Assembly: GCF_018130825.1 (NCBI RefSeq)
Contig: NZ_JAFCJS010000002.1
Location: 496,001 to 560,000, forward strand
From: Bradyrhizobium liaoningense
GTDB taxonomy: Bacteria > Pseudomonadota > Alphaproteobacteria > Rhizobiales > Xanthobacteraceae
Length of the DNA: 64,000 nt
Direction of reading: 5' to 3'
This document shows, in pieces, positions 52,321-61,216 of this stretch. Below the pieces are notes generated by a model. That model was not told where the DNA came from. It ran no database searches and saw only the letters and a program-made list of their open reading frames with translations. The position numbers and the translations under genes are program-made. The stretch's first letter is position 1. Each line of letters opens with the position of its first letter.

Positions 52321-55300
52321 GCTGAAGCCCCGCGTAATTCGGACCACGACACGATCTGCGCGTCGCCGTCGTCCTTGGCTGCATCCAACGCCGCGAGGAA
52401 TTTCTTCATGAATCCAATATCCGACTCCGGCAGGCCTTCAGCGACGTCCACCACATTTCGGTAGAACTCCAAGCTCCCAATCATAACGAGCCTCCACTTC
52501 GCGCGGCTCAGCAGCACGTTCATCCGCCGATCGTCGCGGAGAAAGCCTAAGGCCTTCGCGGGCGCGCCATGGCCATTGTTTCGTACCAGCGAGATAAGGA
52601 CGATGTCGGCTTGATCGCCTTGGAAGGAATCGACTGTTCCGCAGAACTCGCCGTCGCCGACGGCCGGCTTGAACGACGATAAATGCGCCAGCCCTGCCGT
52701 CTTTGCGTTGATCGCATCACGCAGCGAACGGACTTGTTCGCGATAAGGAGAAAGTACTGCTAGAGACGGCTTCGATCCCTCCTGAGCTCGCAGGTTGGTC
52801 AGCACCGCCAAAGCAGCCTTCACTTCGTCCGGATTTGACCAAGGCGGCGCCTTCTCTCCGCCCCTGTATCCTTTTGCGGCCCTCACGAAGGGCATATCGA
52901 CGAACACAATCGGCGCGTCCGGTATCGATCCACCCGTGCTCAGTGATAGCGGAGGCTTCTTGGTCCGATATTCTTCGGCCTTCTTCGTATTCGTCGAAAG
53001 ATCCCCGCCGTAGAAGCAGTCCGAGACTATCTTCGCGATCGCCGGATGCATCCGGTACTGCTCTTCGAGTCGCCTGGCGATAGGACGGAATTCGCGACGC
53101 GCTTTGGCCTTTCGTGCGAATTCTTCTTCCACCATCGATTCGAACATCGTGAGGATCGAGAGGGTCTGAGAACAGAGACGACCGAAATCGTCGCTATCGT
53201 CCTCGATCTCGTCGAAGAGTTCGTCTAGCCCTGCGTCCCTGAGATGGCGCGAAATCAACTCCTGTGCGGCTCCGACAGCCGCCTTCACCTTGTCGGGCGC
53301 GGAGAGCAAGCGTGTCATCCGCTCGACATTATACGGAGGCAGCTGCTTGTGGTCTCCGATCATCAAGCGGCGGTAAGAGAGCAGAAGCGGCGACAGCAAT
53401 TCGCCGCCCGTCGCTTTGCCGGCCTCCTCTACGATGGTCCAATCGAATAGACTCCGCTCCTCGATCAGACGTTCGACGGCTGCTGAGTTCGTAGTCGCGA
53501 ACACCAGGTTGGCGGATCGTAGGATCATGCCCTCGAAAGCCCGCCCTTCCGCGTTCATGCGATTGCGGCGCTTTGAGCGGCCGCCCTGCTGTTCCTCTCT
53601 CGCGCGAGCAAGTGCTATTACCTTTTCCTGCAGGCCGCTGCTCGCTTCGGCGACCAGCTGGCTCTTTGCAAGCGCCTGGAGGTGCCGGTCGGCTTGCCTA
53701 TCGATTTCCAAATCGGTGTCGGACGGATCATCGTCCGCCGGGCGGGCTCGCACCATCACTGGCGCTACGCCTGATCCATCCCCGAAGATGGACTGGATCT
53801 CCTTCATCAGATGGTCGATCGCCGCATTGCTTTGGGCGGAAAGGAGCATCCTCGTCGAGGGGTCATCCTCGAACCGTCGCTTGACGATGTCGCCGACGAG
53901 AAAGGTCTTGCCAACGCCGGGCGGTCCCTGAAGAAAGAACAGCGGGACCGTCGAGAGTATCTCGCGCAACGCGCCTTTCTTGGACTCGTCGAGCTCCTTG
54001 AATCGAGCCTCTTTTTCGTTCAGCGGATCGTGGCTATCGTCGATACGCGATCTTGGGTCGGTCAGCATCCGAAGCAATTCAGTGTGCTCGCGTAAGACCT
54101 TTAGAGCCTTTCTCCGGCGTCGGAACTGGGCGAGCTGTCCGGCCATACCCGGCGGAGAAAGATAGGCAACCGATGTGGCCTCCGCGGGGGACGCTCCGTC
54201 GAAGCGCAAGCGCTCTCTCGCTTCCGCCTCGCTGCGATCCAAGAAGCGCCATTCCGTCTCGTCGGTATGATCTCCAAGTTCGCCGGTCTCGGTAAGGATC
54301 CAGCTGCCCTCCTGTTGGACCAGATCGTCGGACTCGAGCATCTTCGTCAACCGAACCGCTGGCGCTTCAAGAGCCAGAGCATCCGAAAGCTCGGCGCGAG
54401 CACGGTCGTATCTGGACGACACTGTGAGGGTGTAAGATTCGCCGCTCGGTGCGCGCGCCGATCTCGCCGGCACTTCGACGGGAAACACATCCGCGGCCGC
54501 ATAGGCCATCTCGAGGGCGAGCAGCAGCGAGAAGGCCCCGTGCATCCGATCGAGATCGGTCTTCTTGGACTGCTTCGGCTCCGCCTGGCCGATGTAATCA
54601 CTCCATCTGGCCACCTTCCCCCTGCGGCGGGGAAAGCTTTCCCGAGCGGCACGAGAATCGACGAGATCCAAGCTACTCCACTCCAAGGCAACGCTTCCTT
54701 CGATCCAGTCGGAGGGCAAACGACCCCGTTGAGCGCGCTCGCAGGTCGCGAATTCCCAGTCCGCGGCGTCGGAGGATTCGGCTACGCGGAACGGCGTTAG
54801 CCAATAGGTCATCGCCTGGCCAAGTAGGGCATAGGAAGGTTCGTCGCCTGGCTTCTGTCGAACTCGAACGAAGTACGGCTCCGCCGAGAGGTCCGCTTGG
54901 ATGAATTCCATTTGCGATTGCTCGTCGGCCATTTCGATTTCGTTGTCGGAAACGCCACGAATGATCTCAGCGATTTTCGAGCCCCGCCCCAGCCTCAGCG
55001 CGATTGCGGATTTTGCCTCCCTGCCCGCAGCCTCTGCGGTGATCGCGAGAACGACGTCGTCCATGCGTCGACATATCTCTTCGCCGTCGAGCCGCTCGGC
55101 GGTCTCGAGCCTCATCATGCTGCGAAGAAGTTTGCCTTCGGCGGCCGAAAGATGCTCGGCTATGTCGGACGGCACGAGCCTGAGGTCAGATACCCGATCC
55201 AGTGGCGCTCCAACCAATTCGGCAACCAAGATGCCCAAGTTGGTCCAATCTCTGCCGAACGAGGCCACGTTCTCCCTGCCGTCGGTGGTTTCGCGGCCCG

Positions 55301-55877
55301 AGAGCGGTAGATCGGCAGCGGCGAGTCTCATCGACCACTCGAAACCGGTCAGTCGGAAATCAGGCTGGTCCCCGAATGCCGTCATGATCGCCCATGGGTC
55401 GACGTTGCGGTGAATCACTCCTTGAGAGTGGAGGAGCTCTAACCCCTCCGCGGCACGTTTCGCATTGGCCCATAGACGTCGTCGATTGCGAGGGAGACGA
55501 TACTGCGTCATCACCGAGGGCTGCGAAGCCGCTCTTCGGTAGATTTCGAGAGGACCGGTCTGGCCCGGATCGAGAACCAGATAAAAGCCTTCGTCGTCCT
55601 CTCCACTGGCCACCATCGGTACGAAGAGTTCTTCTGCGCGAGGGACAGCAGCCAGGCGCTGCAACTGGCGGATCTCGCTCCGCCAGATTTGTTCCAAGTC
55701 AGCATCGCGTCCTTTGCCGGCGCGGTCCCAGAACTTGACAAGTACGCTTCGGCCGTCGGGATCTAGCGCAGGCTGAAGACCTGGCCTACCGAGAGTCGGT
55801 TTCGAACCGAGCAGCGGATCGCGCTCGATGCGGTACGCGCCCAAGAACGACTTCGAGCTACTTCTTCTTGCTGCCAT
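52317..55877 (-). CDS. kinase-like/SF1 helicase fusion, MkoA-like (Mokosh type I)
   Basis: The 1186-aa protein starts with a protein-kinase-like domain (about 10-290): a Lys in SVLVKFWD, then GVIHRNVDPWAIM at 150-162 and FRLTGFEWS. The catalytic HRD is HRN and the DFG is degenerate, so the kinase part may be inactive. The C-terminal part is an SF1 DNA/RNA helicase of the COG1112 type: Walker A GPPGVGKT (about 650), Walker B IVEEAGKA (about 816), LSPYREQVRSL, DSFQGDQADIVLISLVR and NVLLSRAKW. The neighbour is a PLD nuclease. A weak GGAT site precedes the ATG. In the family the helicase is thought to detect phage RNA/DNA intermediates. Confidence 0.9.
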   Translation of the reverse strand: MAARRSSSKSFLGAYRIERDPLLGSKPTLGRPGLQPALDPDGRSVLVKFWDRAGKGRDADLEQIWRSEIRQLQRLAAVPRAEELFVPMVASGEDDEGFYLVLDPGQTGPLEIYRRAASQPSVMTQYRLPRNRRRLWANAKRAAEGLELLHSQGVIHRNVDPWAIMTAFGDQPDFRLTGFEWSMRLAAADLPLSGRETTDGRENVASFGRDWTNLGILVAELVGAPLDRVSDLRLVPSDIAEHLSAAEGKLLRSMMRLETAERLDGEEICRRMDDVVLAITAEAAGREAKSAIALRLGRGSKIAEIIRGVSDNEIEMADEQSQMEFIQADLSAEPYFVRVRQKPGDEPSYALLGQAMTYWLTPFRVAESSDAADWEFATCERAQRGRLPSDWIEGSVALEWSSLDLVDSRAARESFPRRRGKVARWSDYIGQAEPKQSKKTDLDRMHGAFSLLLALEMAYAAADVFPVEVPARSARAPSGESYTLTVSSRYDRARAELSDALALEAPAVRLTKMLESDDLVQQEGSWILTETGELGDHTDETEWRFLDRSEAEARERLRFDGASPAEATSVAYLSPPGMAGQLAQFRRRRKALKVLREHTELLRMLTDPRSRIDDSHDPLNEKEARFKELDESKKGALREILSTVPLFFLQGPPGVGKTFLVGDIVKRRFEDDPSTRMLLSAQSNAAIDHLMKEIQSIFGDGSGVAPVMVRARPADDDPSDTDLEIDRQADRHLQALAKSQLVAEASSGLQEKVIALARAREEQQGGRSKRRNRMNAEGRAFEGMILRSANLVFATTNSAAVERLIEERSLFDWTIVEEAGKATGGELLSPLLLSYRRLMIGDHKQLPPYNVERMTRLLSAPDKVKAAVGAAQELISRHLRDAGLDELFDEIEDDSDDFGRLCSQTLSILTMFESMVEEEFARKAKARREFRPIARRLEEQYRMHPAIAKIVSDCFYGGDLSTNTKKAEEYRTKKPPLSLSTGGSIPDAPIVFVDMPFVRAAKGYRGGEKAPPWSNPDEVKAALAVLTNLRAQEGSKPSLAVLSPYREQVRSLRDAINAKTAGLAHLSSFKPAVGDGEFCGTVDSFQGDQADIVLISLVRNNGHGAPAKALGFLRDDRRMNVLLSRAKWRLVMIGSLEFYRNVVDVAEGLPESDIGFMKKFLAALDAAKDDGDAQIVSWSELRGASA

Positions 55878-56186
55878 TTGTTGGATCCGGAAAGCCGCAG
55901 AGATCCTGCTTTATCGGGCTTTTCGCGTGTCGCGTTCAAGAGGGAGAATCCCTACCGCCGGTTGCGATCCACAACTCGAGCGATGGCAAGTTCACTCGCG
56001 GGGTCCTCCACCGCAGCGTTCCACCGTCCACAGGCCAGCGGTTCGAGAAACGCTTATTTTTGAAGGACTTCAGCGCTCGGCCGCCCTGCTTGACGCTTCA
56101 TTTCTGGGGATCACCTCGCGAGACCGTTGACCATCGGATTGCCTTGATCCACAATGGAACAAACAGCGAACAGGATAATATTCGGC

Positions 56187-57467
56187 ATGAGCGGCCACGT
56201 CCAGGAGCCTCACATCGTTTGCCCCAAGTGCAGCCATCAGATTGCGCTGACGGAGTCTATTGCGGCTCCCCTGCTTGAGGCTCAACGACGCGGATTTCAC
56301 GAGAAGCTCGTTGCGCTGGAAGCCGAGTTTGCCCGTAAGGCCGACCAGTTGAGGCAGCAACAGGATGAGCTTGCGAAGGAACGAGAGAGCATCGATGAGC
56401 AGATCAATCGGCGTCTTGAGGTCGAGCGGAAGCAGGTTGTCGCCGCCGAGGCCAAGAAGGCACGAGAGCAAGTCGCAGAAGATCTGAACGCGATGAAGCA
56501 GCGGCTAGCTGAAAGCGAGCAGCTGCTTGAAGCACGGAACGCCAAGTTGGCCGAGGCTCAACAGGCCCAGGCAGGGGCTCTCCGTAAACAGCGGGAATTG
56601 GACGAAAAGGCACGCGAGCTGGAGGTCACCATCGAGAAGCGCGTGCAAGCGAGCCAGGCCGACCTTGTCGCGAAAGCGCGCCAAGACGTGACCGATGAGC
56701 TAAAGTCGCAGGTCTCGCAAAAGGACGCGCAGATCGACTCGCTAGGGCGTACCGTTGAGGAACTGAAACGCAAGCTTGAACAAGGCTCGCAACAGACGCA
56801 GGGCGAAGCCTTTGAGCTTGAGCTTGAGGGCCTTCTCCGAGGTAGGTTTCCGCTCGACCTAATTGAACCTGTCGCGAAGGGTGAGACAGGCGGAGACATC
56901 GTTCACACAATCAACGGGCAGATCGGCTCACCCGCCGGCATTATTCTTTGGGAGCTCAAGAACACGAAGAACTGGTCTGACGGCTGGCTTCCGAAACTGC
57001 GCGACAACAAGCGCGCAGCTAATGCCGATGTCGCGCTGATAATCTCTACGGCTCTGCCCAAAGGAGTCGAGACTTTCGACTTGATCGATGGTGTCTACGT
57101 CGCCCATCCCCGCTGTGCTATACCAGTAGCGTTGACTCTTCGCCATGGGCTTTTGGAAGTCACAAACGCGCGTACGTCACAAGCTGGTCAACAATCCAAA
57201 GCTGAACAGGTCTATCAATATTTGACAGGCCCGCGGTTCAAACAGCGAATTGAAGCCGTTGTTGAGCGTTTCAAGGATATGCGCGAGGATATCGACAAAG
57301 AGCGAAAGTTTATGATGAAGAACTGGGCCAAGCGCGAGGCCCAGGTCAGCGCAATGATCGAGTCAACGGTCGGCATGGTTGGCGATCTACAAGGCATTAT
57401 GGGTCAGGCAATGCCCGAGATTGCCGCCATTGATGAGCCGCCGATGTTAGAAGGCAAAGCCGCCTAG
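56187..57467 (+). CDS. DUF2130 protein (coiled coil plus PD-ExK-like domain)
   Basis: The 426-aa product opens with a zinc-ribbon-like CPKC motif, then a coiled coil over about residues 30-220 rich in Glu, Lys and Gln. The DUF2130 core follows: EAFELELEGLLRGRFPLDLI, GGDIVHTINGQ and IILWELKNTKNWSDGW. The Asp and ELK spacing fits a PD-(D/E)xK nuclease fold. The protein is often found near mobile or defence genes; role unproven. ATG at 56187 has AGGA upstream; 56154 is a possible alternative. It is divergent from the helicase gene. Confidence 0.88.
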   Translation: MSGHVQEPHIVCPKCSHQIALTESIAAPLLEAQRRGFHEKLVALEAEFARKADQLRQQQDELAKERESIDEQINRRLEVERKQVVAAEAKKAREQVAEDLNAMKQRLAESEQLLEARNAKLAEAQQAQAGALRKQRELDEKARELEVTIEKRVQASQADLVAKARQDVTDELKSQVSQKDAQIDSLGRTVEELKRKLEQGSQQTQGEAFELELEGLLRGRFPLDLIEPVAKGETGGDIVHTINGQIGSPAGIILWELKNTKNWSDGWLPKLRDNKRAANADVALIISTALPKGVETFDLIDGVYVAHPRCAIPVALTLRHGLLEVTNARTSQAGQQSKAEQVYQYLTGPRFKQRIEAVVERFKDMREDIDKERKFMMKNWAKREAQVSAMIESTVGMVGDLQGIMGQAMPEIAAIDEPPMLEGKAA

Positions 57468-57638
57468 CGAAAACCACATAAAACACCCTTCCACCGCTGT
57501 GGAGCGAGTTAGATGAACGATCGATCTTCCCTATCAGGAGCAAGGCAAACGAAGATTGCCTTCAATAATTGCCTCAAAGATCGCTTGCACTGTAAACGAC
57601 ACCTGCTTGACAATGCACAGACGGCTTACGCTTCCACT

Positions 57639-58583
57639 CTAGCCCGCGATCGTTTCCTCATGGGAGGAACTCTTCATTCGTGAGGCCGGATGATGAACGG
57701 AATCCGAGAGGACCGCCGACGCGACGGCCTCAAACTCCTTCGTGATTTCGGGATGGTTATCGTCGAGATACTTGGCAATCTTTCGGTTCGCGAGCAGGCG
57801 CGCCACGTATCGCGCCGCAACCACCAGATCGAGCATGTCCCGGCCATAAGATGCTTCGACGGCCTTCATTGAGTTCTGCACACTCTTCAATTCGCGCTCC
57901 ATCAGGGCGAGATCCGCCGAAGTGATCACGGCTGGTTGTACGGGTCGCGCGGGTCTGACGCGTTCGGCATCCTTCGTGGCAGCGAGCAGGGCCTTAGCAT
58001 AGGCGGACGAATAGTTCGATGCGGAAACCATCAACTGGCAGGCCTCGGCTTGGCGGACGGGCTTCATCTTGCGCAACGTATCGAACGTGACCGGGTTGAC
58101 CGACTTGTCGCGCAACAGATCGACGGCTAGCGGGCAGATGCCCCTCAGCATAAGTCGGCGGCGTTTGATATGTGCGATATCGACGTTTAATGCCTTAGCA
58201 ATCCTCTGCTCCGAAACGCCGCGCTGGATGGCCCGCAGGATCATGAAATGCTCCTGTACAATCGCAAGCCTGGAGACGCGCTTGTTATAGGTAAACCCCT
58301 CATCGTCAGTCGCGAGCAGGCACTCGGCTTCCCTCACTCCCCTAGCGAGCAGAATGTCCCGCTTCAGGCTGCCGTCTAGCAGCAGATATCGGCGGCACTC
58401 ATCAGGATTGCGATAGACGACGAGCGGTTCAATGACACCGACTTCTTCGATGGAACAAGCGATCGCTTTGTATTTCGGCGAATTGCGGATGACATCCGTT
58501 ACTTGTCTGGTCGGCAGCAGGGATGCAAGCGGAAGGATCAGCAGGTCGTCCTCGAAGGCTGAACGGACCCTATTCTCGGTCAT
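57639..58583 (-). CDS. ParB/RepB-like partition protein, second of two
   Basis: The 314-aa product has a ParB-like N-terminus (LLPTRQVTDVIRNSPKYKAI, YLLLDGSLKRDILLARG) and a helix-turn-helix part (RIAKALNVDIAHIKRRRLML) with a RepB-like C-terminus. Its ATG overlaps the preceding ParB stop by four bases. ParB proteins bind parS sites and help segregate replicons, or regulate transposition when paired with recombinases. The pair with a large serine recombinase in alphaproteobacterial islands suggests element maintenance. Confidence 0.87.
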   Translation of the reverse strand: MTENRVRSAFEDDLLILPLASLLPTRQVTDVIRNSPKYKAIACSIEEVGVIEPLVVYRNPDECRRYLLLDGSLKRDILLARGVREAECLLATDDEGFTYNKRVSRLAIVQEHFMILRAIQRGVSEQRIAKALNVDIAHIKRRRLMLRGICPLAVDLLRDKSVNPVTFDTLRKMKPVRQAEACQLMVSASNYSSAYAKALLAATKDAERVRPARPVQPAVITSADLALMERELKSVQNSMKAVEASYGRDMLDLVVAARYVARLLANRKIAKYLDDNHPEITKEFEAVASAVLSDSVHHPASRMKSSSHEETIAG

Positions 58584-59434
58584 GACTTCTCCACCGAAGA
58601 AATCCGCCGCAAGACAGGCAACGGAAGCTTGTCCAATGACTCCTGACGCAGAAGCGACGCGAACATGCGCTCACTCAGAAGCTTCTTCAGTGCATTGACG
58701 ATGAAAGTAAGCCGTCCGTGGGCAAGGTCGGCCTTCCGAGAAACGAGCTGCTGGCGGCCGACTTCCTGCCTGTAGGCCCGAACGAGGGCTGCCGAATTGA
58801 TCTGCTCGTCGGCATATTGCTCCTTCATTGCGCCTCGGTGACGCTGCTCAACCAGCTTACGCATTTTTGCAATCTGATGGCTGGTATGGTGTTCGCTGAC
58901 GTAAGCCTCGAGAAGTGCGCCTTGCAGCTTCGTAGTCTTGGCCTTGGCGATCTGGACGGCGAGCGTGGGCGGGATGATGCCACGTTCGACAGCACTTACG
59001 AGACGTTCTTCGCCATGCTTGAGCAGATAGGTGATGCCCCGGACGTAGTCCGGGCTGACGTCGAGTTTTGCCGCGATGTCCGCCGCCGTATACTGCTTTG
59101 CCAGCCGGCCGATTTCATTGACGAGCTCAACGGGTGAATGTCGGCGCCGGGCGATATTCTCAATCAAGCTCATCAGGATACAGTCCTCAACCGAGGCCTC
59201 GGTCAGGATAGTCGGAATGTTGGTTTGCTTCAGGACCGTGAAGGCCTCCAACCGACCCTCGCCGCATGCGAGGTCGTAGGCACCTCCCCGCTTGCTCACC
59301 GTGATGGGGCGCTTGAGGCCCAGCGCGCCAATGCTTCGCACAAGCTCTTTGAATCGCGCACGATTGCGGTCGCGCGAATTCAACACCTTGATGGTGGAGA
59401 TCGGGACCGAAACGACCTTGCGGCTGCGTTTCAC
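58580..59434 (-). CDS. ParB-like protein, first of two
   Basis: The 284-aa product has the ParB core: KELVRSIGALGLKRPITVSK, YDLACGEGRLEAFTVLKQ, IENIARRRHSPVELVNEI and the helix-turn-helix YTAADIAAKLDVSPDYVRGI. The GTG at 59434 overlaps the recombinase stop by four bases (GTGA) and has AGGAG six bases upstream, deciding the start against longer upstream reading. The tight overlap with both neighbours shows a three-gene operon: recombinase, ParB, ParB-like. Confidence 0.9.
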   Translation of the reverse strand: MKRSRKVVSVPISTIKVLNSRDRNRARFKELVRSIGALGLKRPITVSKRGGAYDLACGEGRLEAFTVLKQTNIPTILTEASVEDCILMSLIENIARRRHSPVELVNEIGRLAKQYTAADIAAKLDVSPDYVRGITYLLKHGEERLVSAVERGIIPPTLAVQIAKAKTTKLQGALLEAYVSEHHTSHQIAKMRKLVEQRHRGAMKEQYADEQINSAALVRAYRQEVGRQQLVSRKADLAHGRLTFIVNALKKLLSERMFASLLRQESLDKLPLPVLRRISSVEKS

Positions 59435-61026
59435 GCCGAGCTCCTCTCGTCCCATCCGGCACAAACGCGGCACAGCGCCTCGAGGCCATCATAACGGCAG
59501 GCCTGCGCAAACACCGGATTCGACAGCCGGAGCACCCTCACCTTCGTCTCGGCAAGGTCGCTACTCGGAAGCAGGTAATAGGCAACGATCTCTGTGTTGG
59601 ACGCATCCATTCGGACGATGAGCGACAGGTCGGAATTCGCCTTGCGGTCGGCGTGGATCCGCCAGCGAACCCGGTCCGAGAAGTAATTCACCGCCCGCGC
59701 TGAGCCAAGCGAGATACGGCATTCATCGTTTACGCATAGAAGCCGGTCCGGGCCGATCATCGCTCGGCCACCCAGCCTGTTGACCTGCTCGACAATTTTT
59801 TCGGCAAGCCGGGCAAGAAGTGTCCGATACTTATCTGCCGTTTCGGCTAGGCGCTGGCGTGGCTCGGGCTGATAGCCGGCTAGTTCGTAGGCAGCCACTA
59901 GGGAGCCAAAGCGCCGCCGGTAGCTTTCCGCCGAGAGGATATCGTCGGCGGCGGCGATGATGGCGGTCGTCAGGTGTCCTTTCTCGCGCCCAAGGGCGGC
60001 AAGGCGATCAATGGCCTCCTGATCGGTCCGTTGCTGACGGCGCGTGCGCATCATCTCCTGTGCCTTGGTGAAGAGCTCGGGCGCGATCACGGGCGGAAAG
60101 GCCTTGTCGTGCCTAATCCACATATCGCGCGGGTTGACGACGCGGCGCTGTTTCAGCTTGTAGGATGACCGGTTGTAGATGAGGCTGCCGATGTAGGCTT
60201 CGTTCCCCAGGATCTTGCCGACGGTCTCACCGTTCCAGCGCAGACCACGCGTCGTCCTGATCTGCTCGGCATTCAGCTCCGAGGCGATCTCTCCAAGGTA
60301 TTTTCCTTCCGACACGAAGGACGTGAAGATGCGCCTAACGGTTTCGACCTCCCGGTCCGGGCCATGAATGATCTTGATGCGGTCAGTCTGGAGATATTTC
60401 TTCTGACCGTATTCGAGCGTCGTTCTTACGACCCCGGTCTCATCAAGCAACTGGCGTCTGAGACCGTAACCGGGCATGCCGCCGCGCCAGAAGCCCATGC
60501 GGGTGACGCGCGATTGGCCGAGGAAGACCTTCTTGGAAAGTTGCCGGCTGAAGTCGGCGGCATTGAACCGCTTATTGTTCTTGAGCATGAACGAAGCGAG
60601 GCTGCCATCATTCTCGAATTCATCGGCACAGTAGTGCACGGTAATGCCGGCCCGCTGGCACATGAACTCGTAATAGGCGCTTTCGTCGAGATTCTGAAAA
60701 CGGCCCCAGCGGGTGACGTCGTAGACGAGCACGCAGTCAAATTCCGCATGCCCAGACTCGACATCGGCAATCAATGCTTTGAGGCCATCGCGCCAGTGAA
60801 TGGCAAGGCCGCTGAGGCCTTCATCGGCATAGGTACAAACGATGGTAATGTTGCGATCTCGGGCGTAGGTCGCGATCACCTCGGCCTGGTTTGCCGTCGA
60901 ATAGCGCTGACTGTCCCGGGACATGCGGACATACTGCGCCGCCCGCGTTGGCAGCATAGAACGACCGGATGCAATCGGTATCTCGTAGGACACGACAGCA
61001 CCTCGCCACGGATCGGTCAGGGCCAC
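59431..61026 (-). CDS. large serine recombinase
   Basis: The 531-aa product has the resolvase/invertase catalytic part: AQYVRMSRDSQ with Ser36, YADEGLSGL and VYDVTRWGRFQN. A recombinase domain follows (GYGLRRQLLD, LGEIASELNAEQIRTTRGLR, WNGETVGKILGNEAYIG), then a zinc-ribbon-like region and coiled coil (about 330-420). Large serine recombinases integrate and excise elements. The GTG at 61026 follows GAGG by five bases. It is first in the operon with two ParB-like genes, within 2 kb of tRNA-Lys, so it is the likely mobility gene of the island. Confidence 0.92.
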   Translation of the reverse strand: MALTDPWRGAVVSYEIPIASGRSMLPTRAAQYVRMSRDSQRYSTANQAEVIATYARDRNITIVCTYADEGLSGLAIHWRDGLKALIADVESGHAEFDCVLVYDVTRWGRFQNLDESAYYEFMCQRAGITVHYCADEFENDGSLASFMLKNNKRFNAADFSRQLSKKVFLGQSRVTRMGFWRGGMPGYGLRRQLLDETGVVRTTLEYGQKKYLQTDRIKIIHGPDREVETVRRIFTSFVSEGKYLGEIASELNAEQIRTTRGLRWNGETVGKILGNEAYIGSLIYNRSSYKLKQRRVVNPRDMWIRHDKAFPPVIAPELFTKAQEMMRTRRQQRTDQEAIDRLAALGREKGHLTTAIIAAADDILSAESYRRRFGSLVAAYELAGYQPEPRQRLAETADKYRTLLARLAEKIVEQVNRLGGRAMIGPDRLLCVNDECRISLGSARAVNYFSDRVRWRIHADRKANSDLSLIVRMDASNTEIVAYYLLPSSDLAETKVRVLRLSNPVFAQACRYDGLEALCRVCAGWDERSSA

Positions 61027-61216
61027 TCAAGCCTCAAGATAGGCCACAAAACCGACCGAGCCGTTTACGCGACCGCGGCGAGTTGAGCCTTAGATGACTC
61101 AAAATGCGGCGGCAATTACTACCTGTGGACTGTGCGCAAGTGGGCCAGCTCACATTTCGGCACCTGCAATCTATGATATTAACTAGCCTTTGGCGCACTT
61201 TGGGGGACGGTGTGCA

